A stretch of 64,000 bases of DNA, taken from the NCBI GenBank assembly GCA_023525975.1, contig CM042028.1:81157501-81221500 (forward strand), written 5' to 3'. Source of the DNA: Smallanthus sonchifolius. Lineage: Eukaryota; Streptophyta; Magnoliopsida; Asterales; Asteraceae. Position numbers and translations under genes: made by a program. The notes below the pieces were generated by a model that was not told the DNA's origin, made no database searches, and saw only the letters and a list, made by a program, of their open reading frames with translations. This document shows positions 10,599 to 23,629 of the stretch, in pieces; positions within the stretch are counted from its first letter, which is position 1; each line of letters opens with the position of its first letter.

Positions 10599-13500
10599 TC
10601 AACTAGTTGAGGTTGCAGAATTGGTGAATAGGTGAGGATACTTGAGTTTCATTTGGTCTTCACGTTCCCAAGTAAACTCAGGACCGCGTTTTGAATCCCA
10701 ACGGACTTTGACTATAGGGATGCGGCTGCGCTTGAGTTGCTTGATTTCACGATCCATGATTTCTACTGGTTTCTCGACGAAATGCATCGTTTCATCAATG
10801 CGCACGTCGTCAAGAGGTATGTGGAGGTTCTCATCAGCAAGACATTTCTTCAGGTTGGACACGTGGAAGGTTGGATGAACATTGTTGAGTGCTGGAGGTA
10901 GCTCAAGTTTGTAAGCCACTTTCCCGATTCTTTCAAGGATCTTGAACAGGCCTACGTAACGAGGTGCTAGCTTGCCTTTCTTTCCAAAGCGGATCACACC
11001 CTTCCAAGGGGATACTTTGAGAAGCACAAGGTCACCCACTTGGAATTCCAAGGGTTTTCATCGCTTGTCGGCATAGCTCTTTTGTTGACTTCTCGCTACT
11101 CGGATGTTGTCACGGATTTGAAGGATTTTGTCGGATGTTTCCTGAATTAAATCGGGACCGGTGATTTGTGCTTCACCAATCTCGTTCCAACAGATGGGAG
11201 AACGGCATTTGCGACCATAAAGAGCTTCGAATGGAGCCATGTTGATGCTGGTGTGGTAGCTGTTATTGTAGGAGAATTCAATAAGTGATAAGTGTGAATC
11301 CCAATTGCCACCAAAGTCTATGACACAGGCTCTCAGCATGTCTTCGAGGGTTTGGATTGTTCGTTCTGTCTGACCATCAGTTTGGGGATGGTAGGCTGTG
11401 CTTAAATCCAATCGTGTGCCAAGTGCCTTTTGCAGAGATTGCCAAAATCTGGAAGTGAAACGAGCATCTCTGTCGGAGATTATGTTCAAAGGTATACCGT
11501 GTCGACTCACAATTTCGTTAATATAGATTCGGGCCAATTTCTCAACCCGATAGTCTTCACGGATGGGCAGGAAGTGTGCGGACTTTGTGAGACGGTCAAT
11601 GATTACCCAAATGCTATCATAGCCGTTTGAAGTACGGGGGAGTTTAGTAATGAAGTCCATGGCTAGATTTTCCCATTTCCACATGGGGATTTCCGGTTGT
11701 TCAATTAAACCGGAAGGACGTTGATGCTCGGCTTTAACTTTAGAGCAGGTTAGACATTTAGCAACATAGAGTGCAATGTCTTTCTTCATACCAGGCCACC
11801 AATATTGTGGTCGAAGATTGTGATACATTTTATCCGCACCGGGATGAATAGAATACCGAGACTTGTGTGCTTCAGTCATGAGGAATTCCCGGAGATCATT
11901 GTGATTGGGAACCCAAATACGATCCAAGAAATAAAGCAAACCATTGTTTTTAGTCTCTAGTTGGAATTCAGCACCACACGACATTTCCTCATACATATTG
12001 CCCTCGGTAATCGAGACGTGTTGAGCTTCTAGAATACGGGTTTGAATGTCGGAATGAATCTTGACACTTTGGAGCATGACGCGTTCTTTACGGCTCAGCG
12101 CATCGGCTACAACATTAGCCTTGCCGGGATGATAACGAATCTCGCAATCGTAATCATTGAGGAGTTCAACCCAACGTCGTTGCCTCATGTTGAGTTCTTT
12201 TTTATTGAAGATGTGTTGGAGGCTTTTGTGGTCGGTAAATACCACACATTTCGTGCCATATAGATAATGCCTCCAAATCTTCAAGGCAAATATGACTGCA
12301 CCTAGCTCCAGATCGTGCGTCGTATAGTTCTTTTCATGGATCTTGAGTTGCCTCGATGCATAAGCGATTACCTTGCCTCGTTGCATGAGAACACAACCAA
12401 GGCCTAGGTTAGAGGCATCACAGTAGACGACTAGATCATCGTTTCCTTCGGGAAGAGTCAGAATAGGAGCATCACATAATTTCTGTTTAAGAGTTTGGAA
12501 AGCTTCTTCTTGTTTCGGCCCCCATTCATAAGGTTTACCTTTATGAGTCAAGGCGGTGAGGGGAACAGCAATCTTGGAGAAATTGGAAATGAATCTTCGG
12601 TAATAACCCGCTAAACCAAGGAACAAACGAACCTCGGTAGGGGTTTGAGGAGCACTCCAATTCTTGACAGCTTCGATCTTGGCAGGGTCGACATGTATTC
12701 CCTTTTTATTGACAACATGACCCAAAAATTGAACCTCCTCTAGCCAGAATTCACATTTGGATAACTTGGCGTATAATTGTTCGGTTCTCAGGAGATCCAA
12801 AATCAGTCTAAGGTGATGTTCATGTTCTTCCTCAGTCTTGGAATAGATCAAGATGTCATCGATGAAAACAATCACGAATTTGTCAAGGTATGGTTTGCAC
12901 ATGCGGTTCATGAGATCCATAAAGACAGCAGGTGCATTGGTCAACCCAAAAGGCATAACCGTGAACTCATAATGACCATATCTTGTTCGGAAGGCGGTCT
13001 TTGGAATATCTTCTTCTCGGACACGCAGTTGGTGATAACCAGATCGAAGATCAATCTTCGAGAAACAAGTAGAACCTTGGAGTTGATCGAAGAGGTCGTC
13101 AATCCTAGGTAACGGGTAGCGGTTTTTGATTGTAAGCTTGTTGAGCTCTCGATAGTCAATACACATGCGGAATGAACCATCCTTCTTTTTAACAAACAAG
13201 ACCGGTGCACCCCACGGTGAATGACTTGGCCGTATGAAACCTTTGTCAGCGAGTTCTTGAAGTTGACTTGCAAGTTCTTGCAATTCGGAAGGTGCAAGCC
13301 GGTATGGAGCTTTAGCCACAGGGTTTGCTCCGGGTATAAGATCGATTCGAAACTTTACTTCCCGAACAGGTGGAAGACCGGGTAAGTCGTCGGGAAAGAC
13401 TTCGGGAAACTCTCGAATGACGGGAATATCTTCTATTCTTCTCTCCTTGTCTTCTTTTTGAATCACATGAGCTAGGAAAACCATGCACTTCTTTCGAATG

Positions 13501-15173
13501 TATTTCTGGGCAGTTATGCATGACATCAGTTTGAGTCCTTTGCAAGGTTTCTCGCCAAAGACTTTCAATATGTCTCCCGGTGGAAGAGGTACTCGGATGT
13601 ACTTTTCAAAGCACATGACCTCGGCATGGTTTTTAGATAACCAATCCATGCCGATGATGACGTCAAAGCTTCCCAACGGCATTGGTATAAGGTTGACTGG
13701 AAACGTGTGACCATTGAGTTCTAGTGAGCAGTCATGAATGATGGAGTCAATAGTGATGGAGTTTCCATCCGCTACTTCAACGGTGAAGGTTTTCTCGAGT
13801 TTGGATCGTGTTTTTGCAAGTAAAGGTTCAAAGTTAAGTGACACAAAACTCTTATCGGCCCCGATATCAAATAGTATAGATGCAAATTGTTTATTTACAA
13901 GAAACGTACCGTTGATCACATGATCGTTGGCTTGAGCTTCATTGGCGTTGATGTTGAAAGCACGTCCACGAGCTCCGCCCTGATTATTGTTCATGAGTTT
14001 TGGACATTGGTTTCGGAAGTGGTTCGGGTTGCCACATTCAAAGCAAGCCCGTCCATTTGCATTGATTAGAACCACTTGATTAGCTCCGGGTTGATTAACC
14101 GGGTTGGCTTGAGTAGTAAGTGCCTTTTGTCGGCAGATATTGGTCGTATGGCCAAGTTTCCCACAATGATTGCAAATGCGACATGGGATAGTTTGTGGGT
14201 GATGATAGTTGCAGTTGTTGCAGAGTGGGTAGGTACCTCCATAAGCTTTCTTGGCTGGATTTTGAGCCAAGGGTGCAACTTGATTAATTGGGGCGGCCGA
14301 AGTGACTACTGCAAAATTTTTCGCCTTTCTCTTCCTGGTGTTTCGATACTGTTCGTTTTGAACTTCTTTGACATGAGTAGGAGGAGTTGTGGTGTCAGAA
14401 ACTTTCTTGGCCCCCTTTTTGGTAAGAGTACCTGCTTTAACGTGATTATCGGTCAGTGTGGCAGCTAGACGAATAGCATCTTCTAGGTTTGCAGGATTTC
14501 TTCCCAGAACAGTGTCCTGGATTTGTCTCGGTAGGCCACCGATATATTTTTCAATACACCTAGACAAAGGTGTAACCATGTGAGGTACCAGCATGCTCAG
14601 TTCGTGAAAACGGTTGGTGTACGCCAAGCTTTCACCGCTATCTTGGGTAAGATCCCAAAATTCCGCTTCCAGTTTCTTCATCTCGTTTCGAGGACAGAAT
14701 TACTCGGTCATGATCCTTTTCAGCTCATCCCATGGCAGAGCCATTGCTACTTCTACTCCCCTTGTTCTCTTCTCCCCATTCCACCAGGTTAGTGCCCGTT
14801 TTTGGAAGACACTAGTGGCATGGCGAACACGCAGATTGTCCGGACAGTCACTATTGAGGAAGGTGCCCTCAATATTTTCGAACCATTGAAGGAGTCCCGT
14901 GGCTCCTTCGGTACCATAAAATTTCAGGGGATTGCAAGAGTTGAAATGCTTGAAGGTACAATGTGGCGAGTTGGCACCACCGCCACCACCAGTATTAGCA
15001 CTACCACTGGCGTTTCCATTGTTGTTGTTATTGGCTTGAGTTAATTGAGTTACTAGCTGAGTGAGGAGAGCAGCAAGGTCGGTATTATTGTTGTTGGCAT
15101 TGCTGGTATTGGTGTTGGTGCTATCGTTGGCGTTGTCGGTGTTGTTGCGGTTGATGTTACGACGAGGAGGCAT
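10599..15173 (-). pseudogene. Element B gag-pol polyprotein with two in-frame stops
   Basis: One reading frame of about 1525 codons spans the internal region, broken by TAA at 14700-14702 (within gag) and TGA at 11058-11060 (after integrase). Both lie where element D has sense codons. Order: Asn/Gly-rich N-terminus; retrotransposon gag domain; two CCHC zinc knuckles (CNHCGKLGHTTNIC and CFECGNPNHFRNQC); aspartic protease at about 13860; reverse transcriptase with FIDD near 12860; RNase H with CDAS and a DALSRK end; integrase with an HHCC-type start (SIHPGADKMY) and DD35E block; GPY/F; and a chromodomain-like tail (VKVRWDSKRGPEFTWERED). The protease active-site motif reads DIGA where DTGA or DSGA is expected. 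The copy therefore looks unable to make a working polyprotein without readthrough. Confidence 0.9.
13857..13868 (-). other. Altered protease active-site motif DIGA in element B
   Basis: The codons GAT ATC GGG GCC give DIGA inside SILFDIGADKSF. Retropepsin-type proteases use D-T/S-G, and element D has DTGA at 47218-47229. The middle residue is normally the conserved Thr or Ser of the active-site triad. Confidence 0.85.
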
Positions 15174-15869
15174 TCTAATAAAAGAGAATGATACAAAAAT
15201 GTTGTGAGAATTTATAAAAAATCTGTTGAAATTTAGGATAGGAGGAAAAATAACATATTTATTTCATAGTTCGGATTGTTTTCAAGTAATCACATTTCTA
15301 CTTGAACACAATGACATATTAAGGTTAATTAGACTCATATTACTTTCAAGGAGACGTGCTTTAGCCTATAGGTAAACACTCATCCCGGGAATTCCCAGGA
15401 AAGCATACGGATCCCTCGGTTGATTGGGATTTATATGCAATGCTTTCCTAGACAGAAAACCCAGAATACAGGTGTCACCCTTCCAGATTGCACATGTCCT
15501 TTAATAATTAATAGAGTCTAAAACCTTAACGGGTATATAAAAATATTTTTGATAGACTAGTGTCTACGAGTATGAGTTTTTCCACAAGTTATGGCGATGA
15601 TGACATAGAAGCAGTTAAGGAGGATACGCGGCTTAGGATACGGGTATGGATACGATTTATTTAATTTATTATTTACGTATGCTTATTAAGTCATGTAGTC
15701 TAAACATTTTAAGTATCAAATAACTAACACATAAAGCATGTGACATATAGCAAATAGCACGTATCACATAAAACATGTAGCATGACATTGTTGGGTGTCC
15801 TAAAGTTATAGTCTAGGTCAATGGTGTCTAATAACCTAATTCCCTATAACCAAGGCTCTGATACCAATC
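15174..15869 (-). other. Element B 5' leader with iMet primer-binding site
   Basis: This is about 0.7 kb of non-coding leader between the 5' LTR and gag. The minus-strand TGGTATCAGAGC (15855-15866), three bases from the LTR, is the usual complement to initiator-Met tRNA. No extra ORF is present here, unlike the leader of element D. Confidence 0.85.
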
Positions 15870-18253
15870 TGTCACACCCCAACCGACGGCGGAAAACGTC
15901 GGGGCGTGAAGCTGTGCAGACTGTTCATAGCTCATGGTTGCTAAAGTTTGAATAATTTAAACATTCATTTTCATTACACATAGCAAGTTCATACCATACA
16001 AGAACCAAATGTAGCGATTACAAAATACAAATAGTTTAGATTAATTGCTAGGTCCAAATCCTATATGTAGCAGCTTGTAATACTTCAAACATTGTCACCT
16101 GAAACATGGTTAAAAACAAAGTCAACTAAAAAGTTGGTGAGAATACATAGGTTTTCGTGTCATGTAATAGAATATAGTGTCGTGTGCATACAATTCATAC
16201 AAACATGGCAATTAAGGCATTTATGGAGAGATACCATCGTGTGACCTGGTAGTACAATCAAACCTTTGTAACTAGCATGCAAAACAAACGCGTGTTGGCA
16301 GTAACAGTCACCCTACCTGGGTGGGTTTGTCAGACTCAATAGATCTATCACTGTTTACTGTAGGCTATAAAATAGTTAATGATTGCACGTGAATAGCAAA
16401 CTGCGTGTTGGTCTACACACCTAGTACTCAAGCACAAAGCTCAAAATTGTAACACATGATTGTAGGGTGGAATTGTATATTGTGTAGTTTGTAAACATAG
16501 TAAATAGAACGCATGTTCCACCCCAAAAGTTTGTAAATAGAGTAAAAGAGGGGCTATGTAACTCACTTGTGTTGGGTAGTGTAGTTTGCACAGATCAACA
16601 AAAATACCAAGCGTGTTGTAGGTCGCTACGTTTGACCTATTGGATAAATGTATAACGCGTGTCATTGTTTGTGTTATTTTTATGTCGAAAAATGGATTTG
16701 TATGTTTAGGGTTTGTTTGAAATAAATAAATAAATAATTTTATTTATCTATTTAGTACATTTTAAATAGTAATGATATATATATTCTTTAAAATGTAAAT
16801 TTAAATAACTGATATATATTTATATTTATTTAAATATAAATTTAAATAAATAATATTTGTTTAAGTCAAAATATATATTTGTATGAATGGTTTTATAAAC
16901 TCACGATTTCATCGGTTTCGAACTATCGGGAATTAATCATTTTAAATCTCTAAATCAAGGATTTGGTTTATAAATGATTTCCGGGTCTTGGGATTTTATA
17001 AAATAATTTTTATAATTACATTTTGAAATTTTTTTTTAGCTAAAATATGTTAAATAGACTTTAAAACAGAAAAATAATTGATTCTGGTCAAGGAGCACGA
17101 CCGTGCTCAAGTAGGGCACGACCGCGCTCGTTGCCAGGCGTGACCGTGGTGGTCAGAGCGCGCCCGTGGTCGAGTCAGAAGGCACTACAGAGGTTCTGGA
17201 CATGGAGCACGACCGTGCTCGTATCTGGCACGACCGCGTCTAGTGTTTTTTTTTTGGTCAAGACTTGTTTGCTCGGTAAGCACGACCGGGCCACACCTGG
17301 GGCACGATTGTGCTTGGTCAGGCACGACCGCGCTCAGGGATGAGCGCGACCGTGTCGGGCCTTTTTCAGACACAATTCGATCGATTCTTATATTAATAGC
17401 TTCTAGATTCTTAGGGCTTTCACTTAGTGGATGATTACGAATGTTTCTACATAGTTTAATTGTATTTATATCTTGTCTAGAGTGTAGTTCGAGTAAAATT
17501 TATGTTTCGGCTTTTTGGTTCAAAATCGGATCGATTTGAGTGTTTCTACTACGAATTGATATAGGGCTTTCGTAGTAGAGGTAGATACAAAGCTGAAGAC
17601 GTGTTACTTACTTGCTGAAAGTGGGCAATCGAATGCGGTCGGCTACGGGTCGAGCGGCTTCGTTTCTTGGCGATCAATCGGACGACAGAGGTGTTGTGAG
17701 CGTCGAGTGAGAGTTCTGAGAGATTGAGTGGGTGTATATGAGGGTGTAGGAAGCCTGCAACTTGCTCTCAATTGTTTAATTCGCGAGACTTGGTTGTGGT
17801 GGGTATGGGATTAAACAAATGTGCAAATTGGAGGACAATTTAGGCGTGTTGCAGGTTGAATTCAGTCGAGTAAGGTCTGACGCGTGAAAACCTGTTTTTC
17901 TCTATTTTAAATTTCGCGAATTCAGAGGGTATGGTATGGTTTGACTTCTGCAGAGTCAAGTGGGTTCATCAGCGCGACCGTGCCTACTTTAGGCGCGACC
18001 GTGCTTAGGTCTGCAGGCGCGACCGTGCCTAGTCCTAGGCGCGACCGTGCTTGCCTAGTTTTGTAGTTTTTGAGTTTTGTCAGTTTTGGTCCTCGGGGCT
18101 TGTGAGATAATGGTGTTTTTGTTTAATTTGTTATTGTAATAGAATAGTTTGTATATGTAACTGCATCGTAGTTTGTTTGTACACGAATCGAAACTGAAAT
18201 GTGTTTGTTTATTGAAATCAAACGATTACATGATGAAAATCAGAAATGTTACA
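15870..18253 (-). repeat. Element B 5' LTR
   Basis: This is the 2384-bp partner of 8181-10564. Differences seen include A/G at about 16573, G/A near 16772, a few bases near 16930-16945, C/T near 17766 and G/T near 17893. It starts TGTCACACC and ends GTTACA on the + strand and is followed by the duplicated CGAAT. Confidence 0.95.
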
Positions 18254-19144
18254 CGAATTGTAAAGGAGTACTTTATCACCAGCTTTAAACTCCTTCAACC
18301 CCTTAAGCTTCCTGTCGTGCAACGCCTTCGTTTTCTCTTTGATACTCCAAGAACGCTCATACGCCGCATCTCTAAGTGCTTCTAACTCATGAATTTGGAA
18401 AAACCTTCTCCTAGCCGCTTGAGTGAGGTCGAGATTGACGGTCTTTAGAGCCCAAAGCGCTCGGTGCTCCAATTCAACCAGGAGATGGCACGCTTTGCCA
18501 TAGACAATCATGAACGGTGTGGTTCCTAAGGGTGTTTTGTAGGCGGTACGAAATGCCCACAACGCATCATCGAGTTTATCCGACCAATCCTTACGACTCT
18601 TCCCTACCGTTTTCTCTAGTATTCTCTTCACTCCCCGATTCGCATTCTCAACTTGACCGTTTGTTTGTGGATGGTACGCGGTAGACAAACGGTGAGTAAC
18701 TCCATAACGCTCTAATGCCTTCTCCATTACGGCATTACAAAAATGCGTTCCTCGGTCACTAATAATGGCTTTGGGAATACCGAAATGAGTGAACAACTTC
18801 TTTAGGAATCTCACCACCACTCGGGCATCGTTTGTAGGCAAAGCTTGTGCTTCAACCCACTTTGAAACGCAGTCTATTGCCACAAGGATGTACCTATTTC
18901 CACTAGAGGAGGGAAAAGGTCCCATGAAGTCAATGCCCCATACGTCAAATATTTCAAGAACTTGAATAGGATTTTGGGGCATCTCATTCTTGGATGAGAT
19001 ATTGCCGGTACGTTGGCAAGCATCGCATGCCTTAACGAATTCTATAGCATCCTCAACTACCGTAGGCCAAAAGAAACCGCAATCAAAGACCTTTTGTGCG
19101 GTAGTGTGTGCACCATGATGACCTCCCGTCAACCCCTCATGCAC
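18254..19144 (-). pseudogene. Element A integrase, N-terminal and catalytic part
   Basis: About 296 codons encode an Athila/Tat-type integrase. The zinc-binding region runs from HEGLTGGHHGAHTTAQKV to CDACQRTGN, followed by the catalytic core with D in WGIDFMGPF, D in IISDRGTHF and E in the HPQTNGQVE block, then the AFRTAYKTPLGTTPF region. Element B cuts it after LLYNS; the rest is at 7957-8180. Upstream it is out of frame with the RT/RNase H ORF, so a frameshift near 19160 separates them. Confidence 0.88.
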
Positions 19145-19158
19145 ATGCCTCGGAATAT

Positions 19159-20625
19159 TTAGACCCTCTCCTTACGAACACACCTCCTAAGAATACGGTC
19201 ACCTCCTATCCTAAAAAGGTAAGGATCATCCCATATGTACTTCCTCGCATCCCTAAACAACTTCCTCTTTTGTTGGACATTCATATCCTTCATGACATAC
19301 CCATTGGCAAGATAGTTTGCTAAGTCACTAAACCAAGGTAAACCCTCTTTCTCAGCCGCTACGAAATCTATGGACTCGTGAGGGAATCTATCTCCTATTG
19401 CCTCCTCACGAATCTCCTCCCTACTCGGATCCTCTAGTCGTGAAAGATGGTTCGCCGCTACGTTTTCCGCTCCTTTCTTATCCTTAATTTCTATGTCAAA
19501 CTCGAAAAGAAGAAGAATCCAATGTATAAGACGAGGCTTAGCGTCCTTCTTTTGGAAGAGATAACGCAAAGCTGCATGATCGGTGAACACTATGGTTTTT
19601 GAAAGCACGAGGTACGAACGAAACTTATCGAAAGCAAAGACGACGGCTAGGAGTTCCTTCTCGGTGGTGGTGTAGTTCTCTTGCGCGTCGTTGAGGGTTT
19701 TACTGTAATAGATCGGGTGAAAGTGGTTCTCCCGTCTTTGACCCAAGACCGCTCCGACCACGTAATCCCTCGCGTCACACATGAGCTCAAATGGTAAGCT
19801 CCAATCGGGGGATACAAGGATGGGTGCACTCACTAGTTTCTCTTTAAGGAAGTCGAAGGCTTGAAGACACTCCTTGTCGAAGACAAAAGGGACATCTTTC
19901 TCAAGGAGTCGAGTCATGGGGGGAGTGATTTTGGAAAAATCCTTAATGAAACGCCTATAGAAGCCCGCATGACCTAAGAAGCTACGAATCGATTTCACAC
20001 TAGTCGGTGGAGGAAGCCTACTAATAGTATCTATTTTGGCTCTATCTACCTCTATACCGGACCTAGAAATCTTATGTCCTAAGACAATCCCCTCCGTAAC
20101 CATGAAGTGACACTTCTCCCAATTAAGCATCAACTTCGTCTCAACACACCTCTTCATCATCCTAGCTAGGTTACCTAAACAATGATCAAACGAATCGCCA
20201 TAGACCGAGAAATCATCCATAAAGACCTCCATCGAACTCTCAACCATATCTTGAAAAATGGCGATCATACATCGTTGGAAAGTAGCCGGAGCGTTACATA
20301 ATCCAAAAGGCATGCGTCGGTACCCATACGTGCCATATGGACATGTAAAGGTCGTCTTCTCTTGGTCTTCCGGCGCGATAGGAATTTGGAAGTAGCCGGA
20401 AAAACCATCAAGGAAACAATAAAATTGTTGCCCCGCGAGACGCTCTAGCATTTGATCTATGAATGGGAGTGGGAAGTGGTCCTTCCGGGTAGCGTCATTG
20501 AGCTTGCGGTAGTCAATACATACACGCCAACCGGTGACTGTACGCGAAGGGATGAGCTCGTTTTTCTCGTTAACGACAACAGTCACCCCCCCTTCTTGGG
20601 GACGACTTGGGTAGGACTCACCCAA
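19159..20625 (-). pseudogene. Element A reverse transcriptase and RNase H
   Basis: About 485 codons belong to the Athila pol. RT motifs are WRVCIDYRKLN, FLDGFSGYFQI, RMPFGLCNAPATF and the catalytic VFMDDFSVYG. RNase H follows with CDARDYVVGAVLGQR, the TEKELLAVVFA block and VFTDHAALRYL, ending AANHLSRLE; the usual D of the final ADHLSRL motif is N here. The first codons (upstream of GVTVVV near 20585) are out of frame with the protease ORF because a G-run before VTV is one base short (seven Gs where eight keep the frame). A second frameshift near 19160 ends the ORF early. Confidence 0.88.
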
Positions 20626-22268
20626 GAAGAATCGGATATCGGGTAAATCAAACCGGCTTCCATCAACTTCAACACCTCCTTCCTAACTACTTCCTTCATG
20701 TTGGGGTTTAGGCGTCTTTGTGGTTGCACCACCGGTTTAAACTCATCCTCCATGAGAATCCGGTGAGTACAAAAAGTAGGGCTAATCCCCTTAATATCAG
20801 ACAACCTCCAAGCTATAGCCTCCTTGTGCTCTTTTAGCACCTCAATTAACTTCCCCTTCTCCTCCTCCGTCAATTTGGAAGAAACTATGACGGGCATACT
20901 AGAATTTTCTCCTAGGAAAGCGTACTCTAGATGTGACGGAAGGACCTTAAGCTCTAGGGGCGTAGTATCTACGGGTTTGCTCTCACTCTCGTCCCTAATC
21001 TCATATAGCTCTAAGGTTTCGGGAACCCAAGTCGGCTCTACTTCCTCACTCTCGTCATCCAACTCTTCGCCATCTACTCCCTCACTAACTAGATCGGCTC
21101 CACTAATGAAACCCATGCACTGATCAACGCACGATATAAAAGAATCTAAGAAGTAAACGGAGTGACACGGACCACTATAATCATCACTACCACTAGAGTG
21201 TTGCATAGCTCTATCTATCTCAAAGGTGACGATCTCATCGCCCGCACGAAGTGAAATCTTACCGTCAAAGACATCGATGATTGCCTTTGCGGTTCGGAGG
21301 AATGGACGGCCTAGTATGATCGGAACTCTCTCGTCGGCCTCCATGTCTAAAACCACGAAATCTACGCGGAACACGAACTTATCTACCTTAACGAGCAAAT
21401 TCTCTATGATTCCACGAGGATATTTGACCGAACGGTCGGCCAAAGACAACGACATGCGAGTAGGAGTAAGCTCACCTAGACCTAATTTCTCATAAAGAGA
21501 GAATGGCATCAAGTTGATGCTCGCACCTAAATCGGCTAAAGCGTGAGCGGGGGTGATGGCACCCCCGAATAAGCACGGGATGGTGAATGTACCCGGGTCG
21601 GTTAGTTTCTCTGGTAGCTTATTCAAGACCACTGCGGAACAACCTCCGGTCAAAGGAATGTTCGAAAACTCACCTATCCTATCCTTACGCTTGAGAAGGT
21701 CCTTAAGGAATTTGGCGTATTTGGGCATGGACTGTAAGGCCTCGATGAACGGAAGATTGATCTTCAATTGCTTGAACATCTCAAGAAATTTCCCATATTC
21801 CTTAGCATATTTTTGGTGCTTAAGGCGGGCGGGGTATGGGACGCGTGAGTGATCAACTAATGAAGACGGCTTAACGACTATTGGTTGCTTCGCTACCCTA
21901 CTCTCGACTTGAGGCTCCTCGGTGTGTGCGGTACTTGCTGGGTTTAACCTAGATTGCACTATACCGGGAGTCTCCATCTCAATCTCCTCATCTACGGGTT
22001 CCTCATCCTCTACCTCTACACTCTCGGGTATCACTACCTCTCCTAAGGTCCTACCACTACGGGTCGAGATTGCCTTCAATTGGCCGGACGGGTTCGGCTT
22101 TGTGTTGCCCGAAAATTGACCGGGAGGTCGTTCTTGCAGCTGGCGTGCAATGTCCCCGACCTGCCTTTGAAGGTCCAAGAAATTAGAATGGTTATTCTTG
22201 AGGTATGTAGCATGTTCTTCTAAGGTTCGTTGGGTGGACTGGTCCTTAACTAGAATTTGGGATAACAT
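20583..22268 (-). pseudogene. Element A protease and pol N-terminal region
   Basis: About 560 codons continue from gag. The first part is a PG-rich linker with a coiled stretch (LQRQVGDIARQLQERPPG). The aspartic protease lies at roughly residues 215-345, with active site ALADLGASINLMPFSLYEKL and the hydrophobic PIILGRPFL flap-side motif. The RT N-terminal region follows (FKPVVQPQRRLNPNMKEVV, then GLIYPISDSSWVSPTQVVPK). DLGAS is the form commonly seen in Athila proteases. It is in a different frame from gag, so one frameshift lies near 22275. Confidence 0.87.
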
Positions 22269-22282
22269 AGCTTTAATCTCGT

Positions 22283-23626
22283 CTAGACCACCAAATCTTG
22301 ATTTTTTGAACCCTGATTATTTGACCCCCCACTATTGAATTGACCTCCTGTATTTGAACCTGACCCTGAACTACCAAACTGACCCTGCTGATTTGAACCC
22401 CCACTTGAATAGAAACCTGGCCCCCTGCTTTGATACTGGCCTGATGGGAAACCAGGGGGATTACTGGAAGAGCGGAAATTATTATTACTACGCCAGTTAG
22501 AGTTATTATTAAATGGGTTAGTGGGACCTCGGTTTTGACCTGCGATGTACTCGACCTGTTCTAGGGTAAGTGTTAGACATTCTACGGTATCATGACCTCC
22601 CCTACAAACCACACACCTGTCGACCTTTTTCTTAATTTCTAATAACTCTTTGGTGATATAATCAAGTTGAGATGCTACCTTTGAATCCGAGCCAACTTGG
22701 TTTACTCCTCGAGCGGCTGAGGAAGTACTAGTAACATGAATGGAAGTCCTGCTGGTAGCACAATGATCGATATCAGCATGAGCAAAACTCTCAAAGAGAT
22801 CATTACAGTCGGCCACTGATTTCTTGCCCATGAGATGGCCTCCTGCAGAGGTGTCGAATCGGGCCTTACACTCGGGGGTGAGACCATTGTAGAATTTCTC
22901 TACAAGTGCCCAATCAGACAACCCGTGTTGGGAACAACGTGAGAGTAGGGTTTGAAACCTTTCCCAAGCTAAGTGATAAGGTTCGTCAGACTCCATCCGG
23001 AACGAATGGATCTGATCACGAAGGCGAGATGCCTTAGAAGGTGGAAAATACTTAGCTAGGAAGGCATCCCTAAGTCCAGCCCATGTGGTAAAAGTACCTG
23101 CCGGCTGCGAATAAAGCCAAGTGGCTGCGCGGCCAGCAAGTGAAAACGGGAAGACTTGGAGATAGCGGGCATCAAGGTTAACACCTTCGATGCCGAAGGT
23201 GTTGCAAAGGCGGGTGAGACGGTTGATGTGGGCGGGCGCATCCTCGTCATCACGACCGTGAAACTGACAAGAGTTGTTAATGGCGGTCATGATGTAGGAC
23301 GGGATTTGCCAAGACTTGTCATTGGTAATTTCGAGAAGGATGATGGGTGAGTTCGCGGTATAACCCGCGGTGGAGCGTTGGTGGACAGTTTGGTTGTTGG
23401 CCATTTGGAAATAGTGTGGCGGACTCGGAGGACGGGAAGTAGGTGGGGAGCTATGGGGTGAAGACCTCGGTGTGAAGTCAAAGCTTGGTGGTATTGATTG
23501 GGATGTAGAGTCAGAAAAGGCGAAAGATGAAGATGAAGGAGTACTAACCTTTAGAGAAAAAGACGAGAAGGAAGACTTGTCCGTAGGCGGCTTCGACGGA
23601 GGTCCTTGCGAACGCGTACGGGGCAT
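22283..23626 (-). CDS. Element A gag (Athila-type)
   Basis: About 447 codons run from the ATG at 23624-23626; the frame is open from 23647, but a splice acceptor lies only 3 nt upstream of this ATG. The protein has a Ser/Pro-rich basic N-terminus, then the retrotransposon gag domain (residues about 110-280) with FPFSLAGRAATWL, FLAKYFPPSKASRLRDQI, AWERFQTLLSRCSQHGL and FYNGLTPECKARFD, and a C-terminal CVVCRGGHDTVEC knuckle followed by a Gly/Ser/Asn/Gln-rich tail. It ends in LVV* near the frameshift into the protease region, which probably shortens its natural end. Confidence 0.87.
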   Translation of the reverse strand: MPRTRSQGPPSKPPTDKSSFSSFSLKVSTPSSSSFAFSDSTSQSIPPSFDFTPRSSPHSSPPTSRPPSPPHYFQMANNQTVHQRSTAGYTANSPIILLEITNDKSWQIPSYIMTAINNSCQFHGRDDEDAPAHINRLTRLCNTFGIEGVNLDARYLQVFPFSLAGRAATWLYSQPAGTFTTWAGLRDAFLAKYFPPSKASRLRDQIHSFRMESDEPYHLAWERFQTLLSRCSQHGLSDWALVEKFYNGLTPECKARFDTSAGGHLMGKKSVADCNDLFESFAHADIDHCATSRTSIHVTSTSSAARGVNQVGSDSKVASQLDYITKELLEIKKKVDRCVVCRGGHDTVECLTLTLEQVEYIAGQNRGPTNPFNNNSNWRSNNNFRSSSNPPGFPSGQYQSRGPGFYSSGGSNQQGQFGSSGSGSNTGGQFNSGGSNNQGSKNQDLVV

Positions 23627-23629
23627 CCA

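Larger units (their letters stand above)
8181..18253 (-). mobile_element. Element B: young chromovirus (Tekay/Del-like Ty3/gypsy) inserted in element A integrase
   Basis: This is a complete 10,073-bp minus-strand LTR retrotransposon. It has two LTRs of identical length (2384 bp), TGTAACA..TGTGACA ends, the target duplication CGAAT (8176-8180 and 18254-18258), an initiator-Met tRNA primer site, a polypurine tract, and one gag-pol reading frame ending in a chromodomain-like segment. I count only about seven differences between the LTRs (about 0.3%), so it inserted recently. Two nonsense codons and a changed protease motif break its polyprotein. The lineage call rests on the CHD-type C-terminus, iMet primer site and LTR length. 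Confidence 0.95.

Noticed and set aside
13312..13545. Arg/Ser-rich open frame resembling an SR protein
   Set aside because: It is an alternative frame over the protease-RT region of element B on the same strand.
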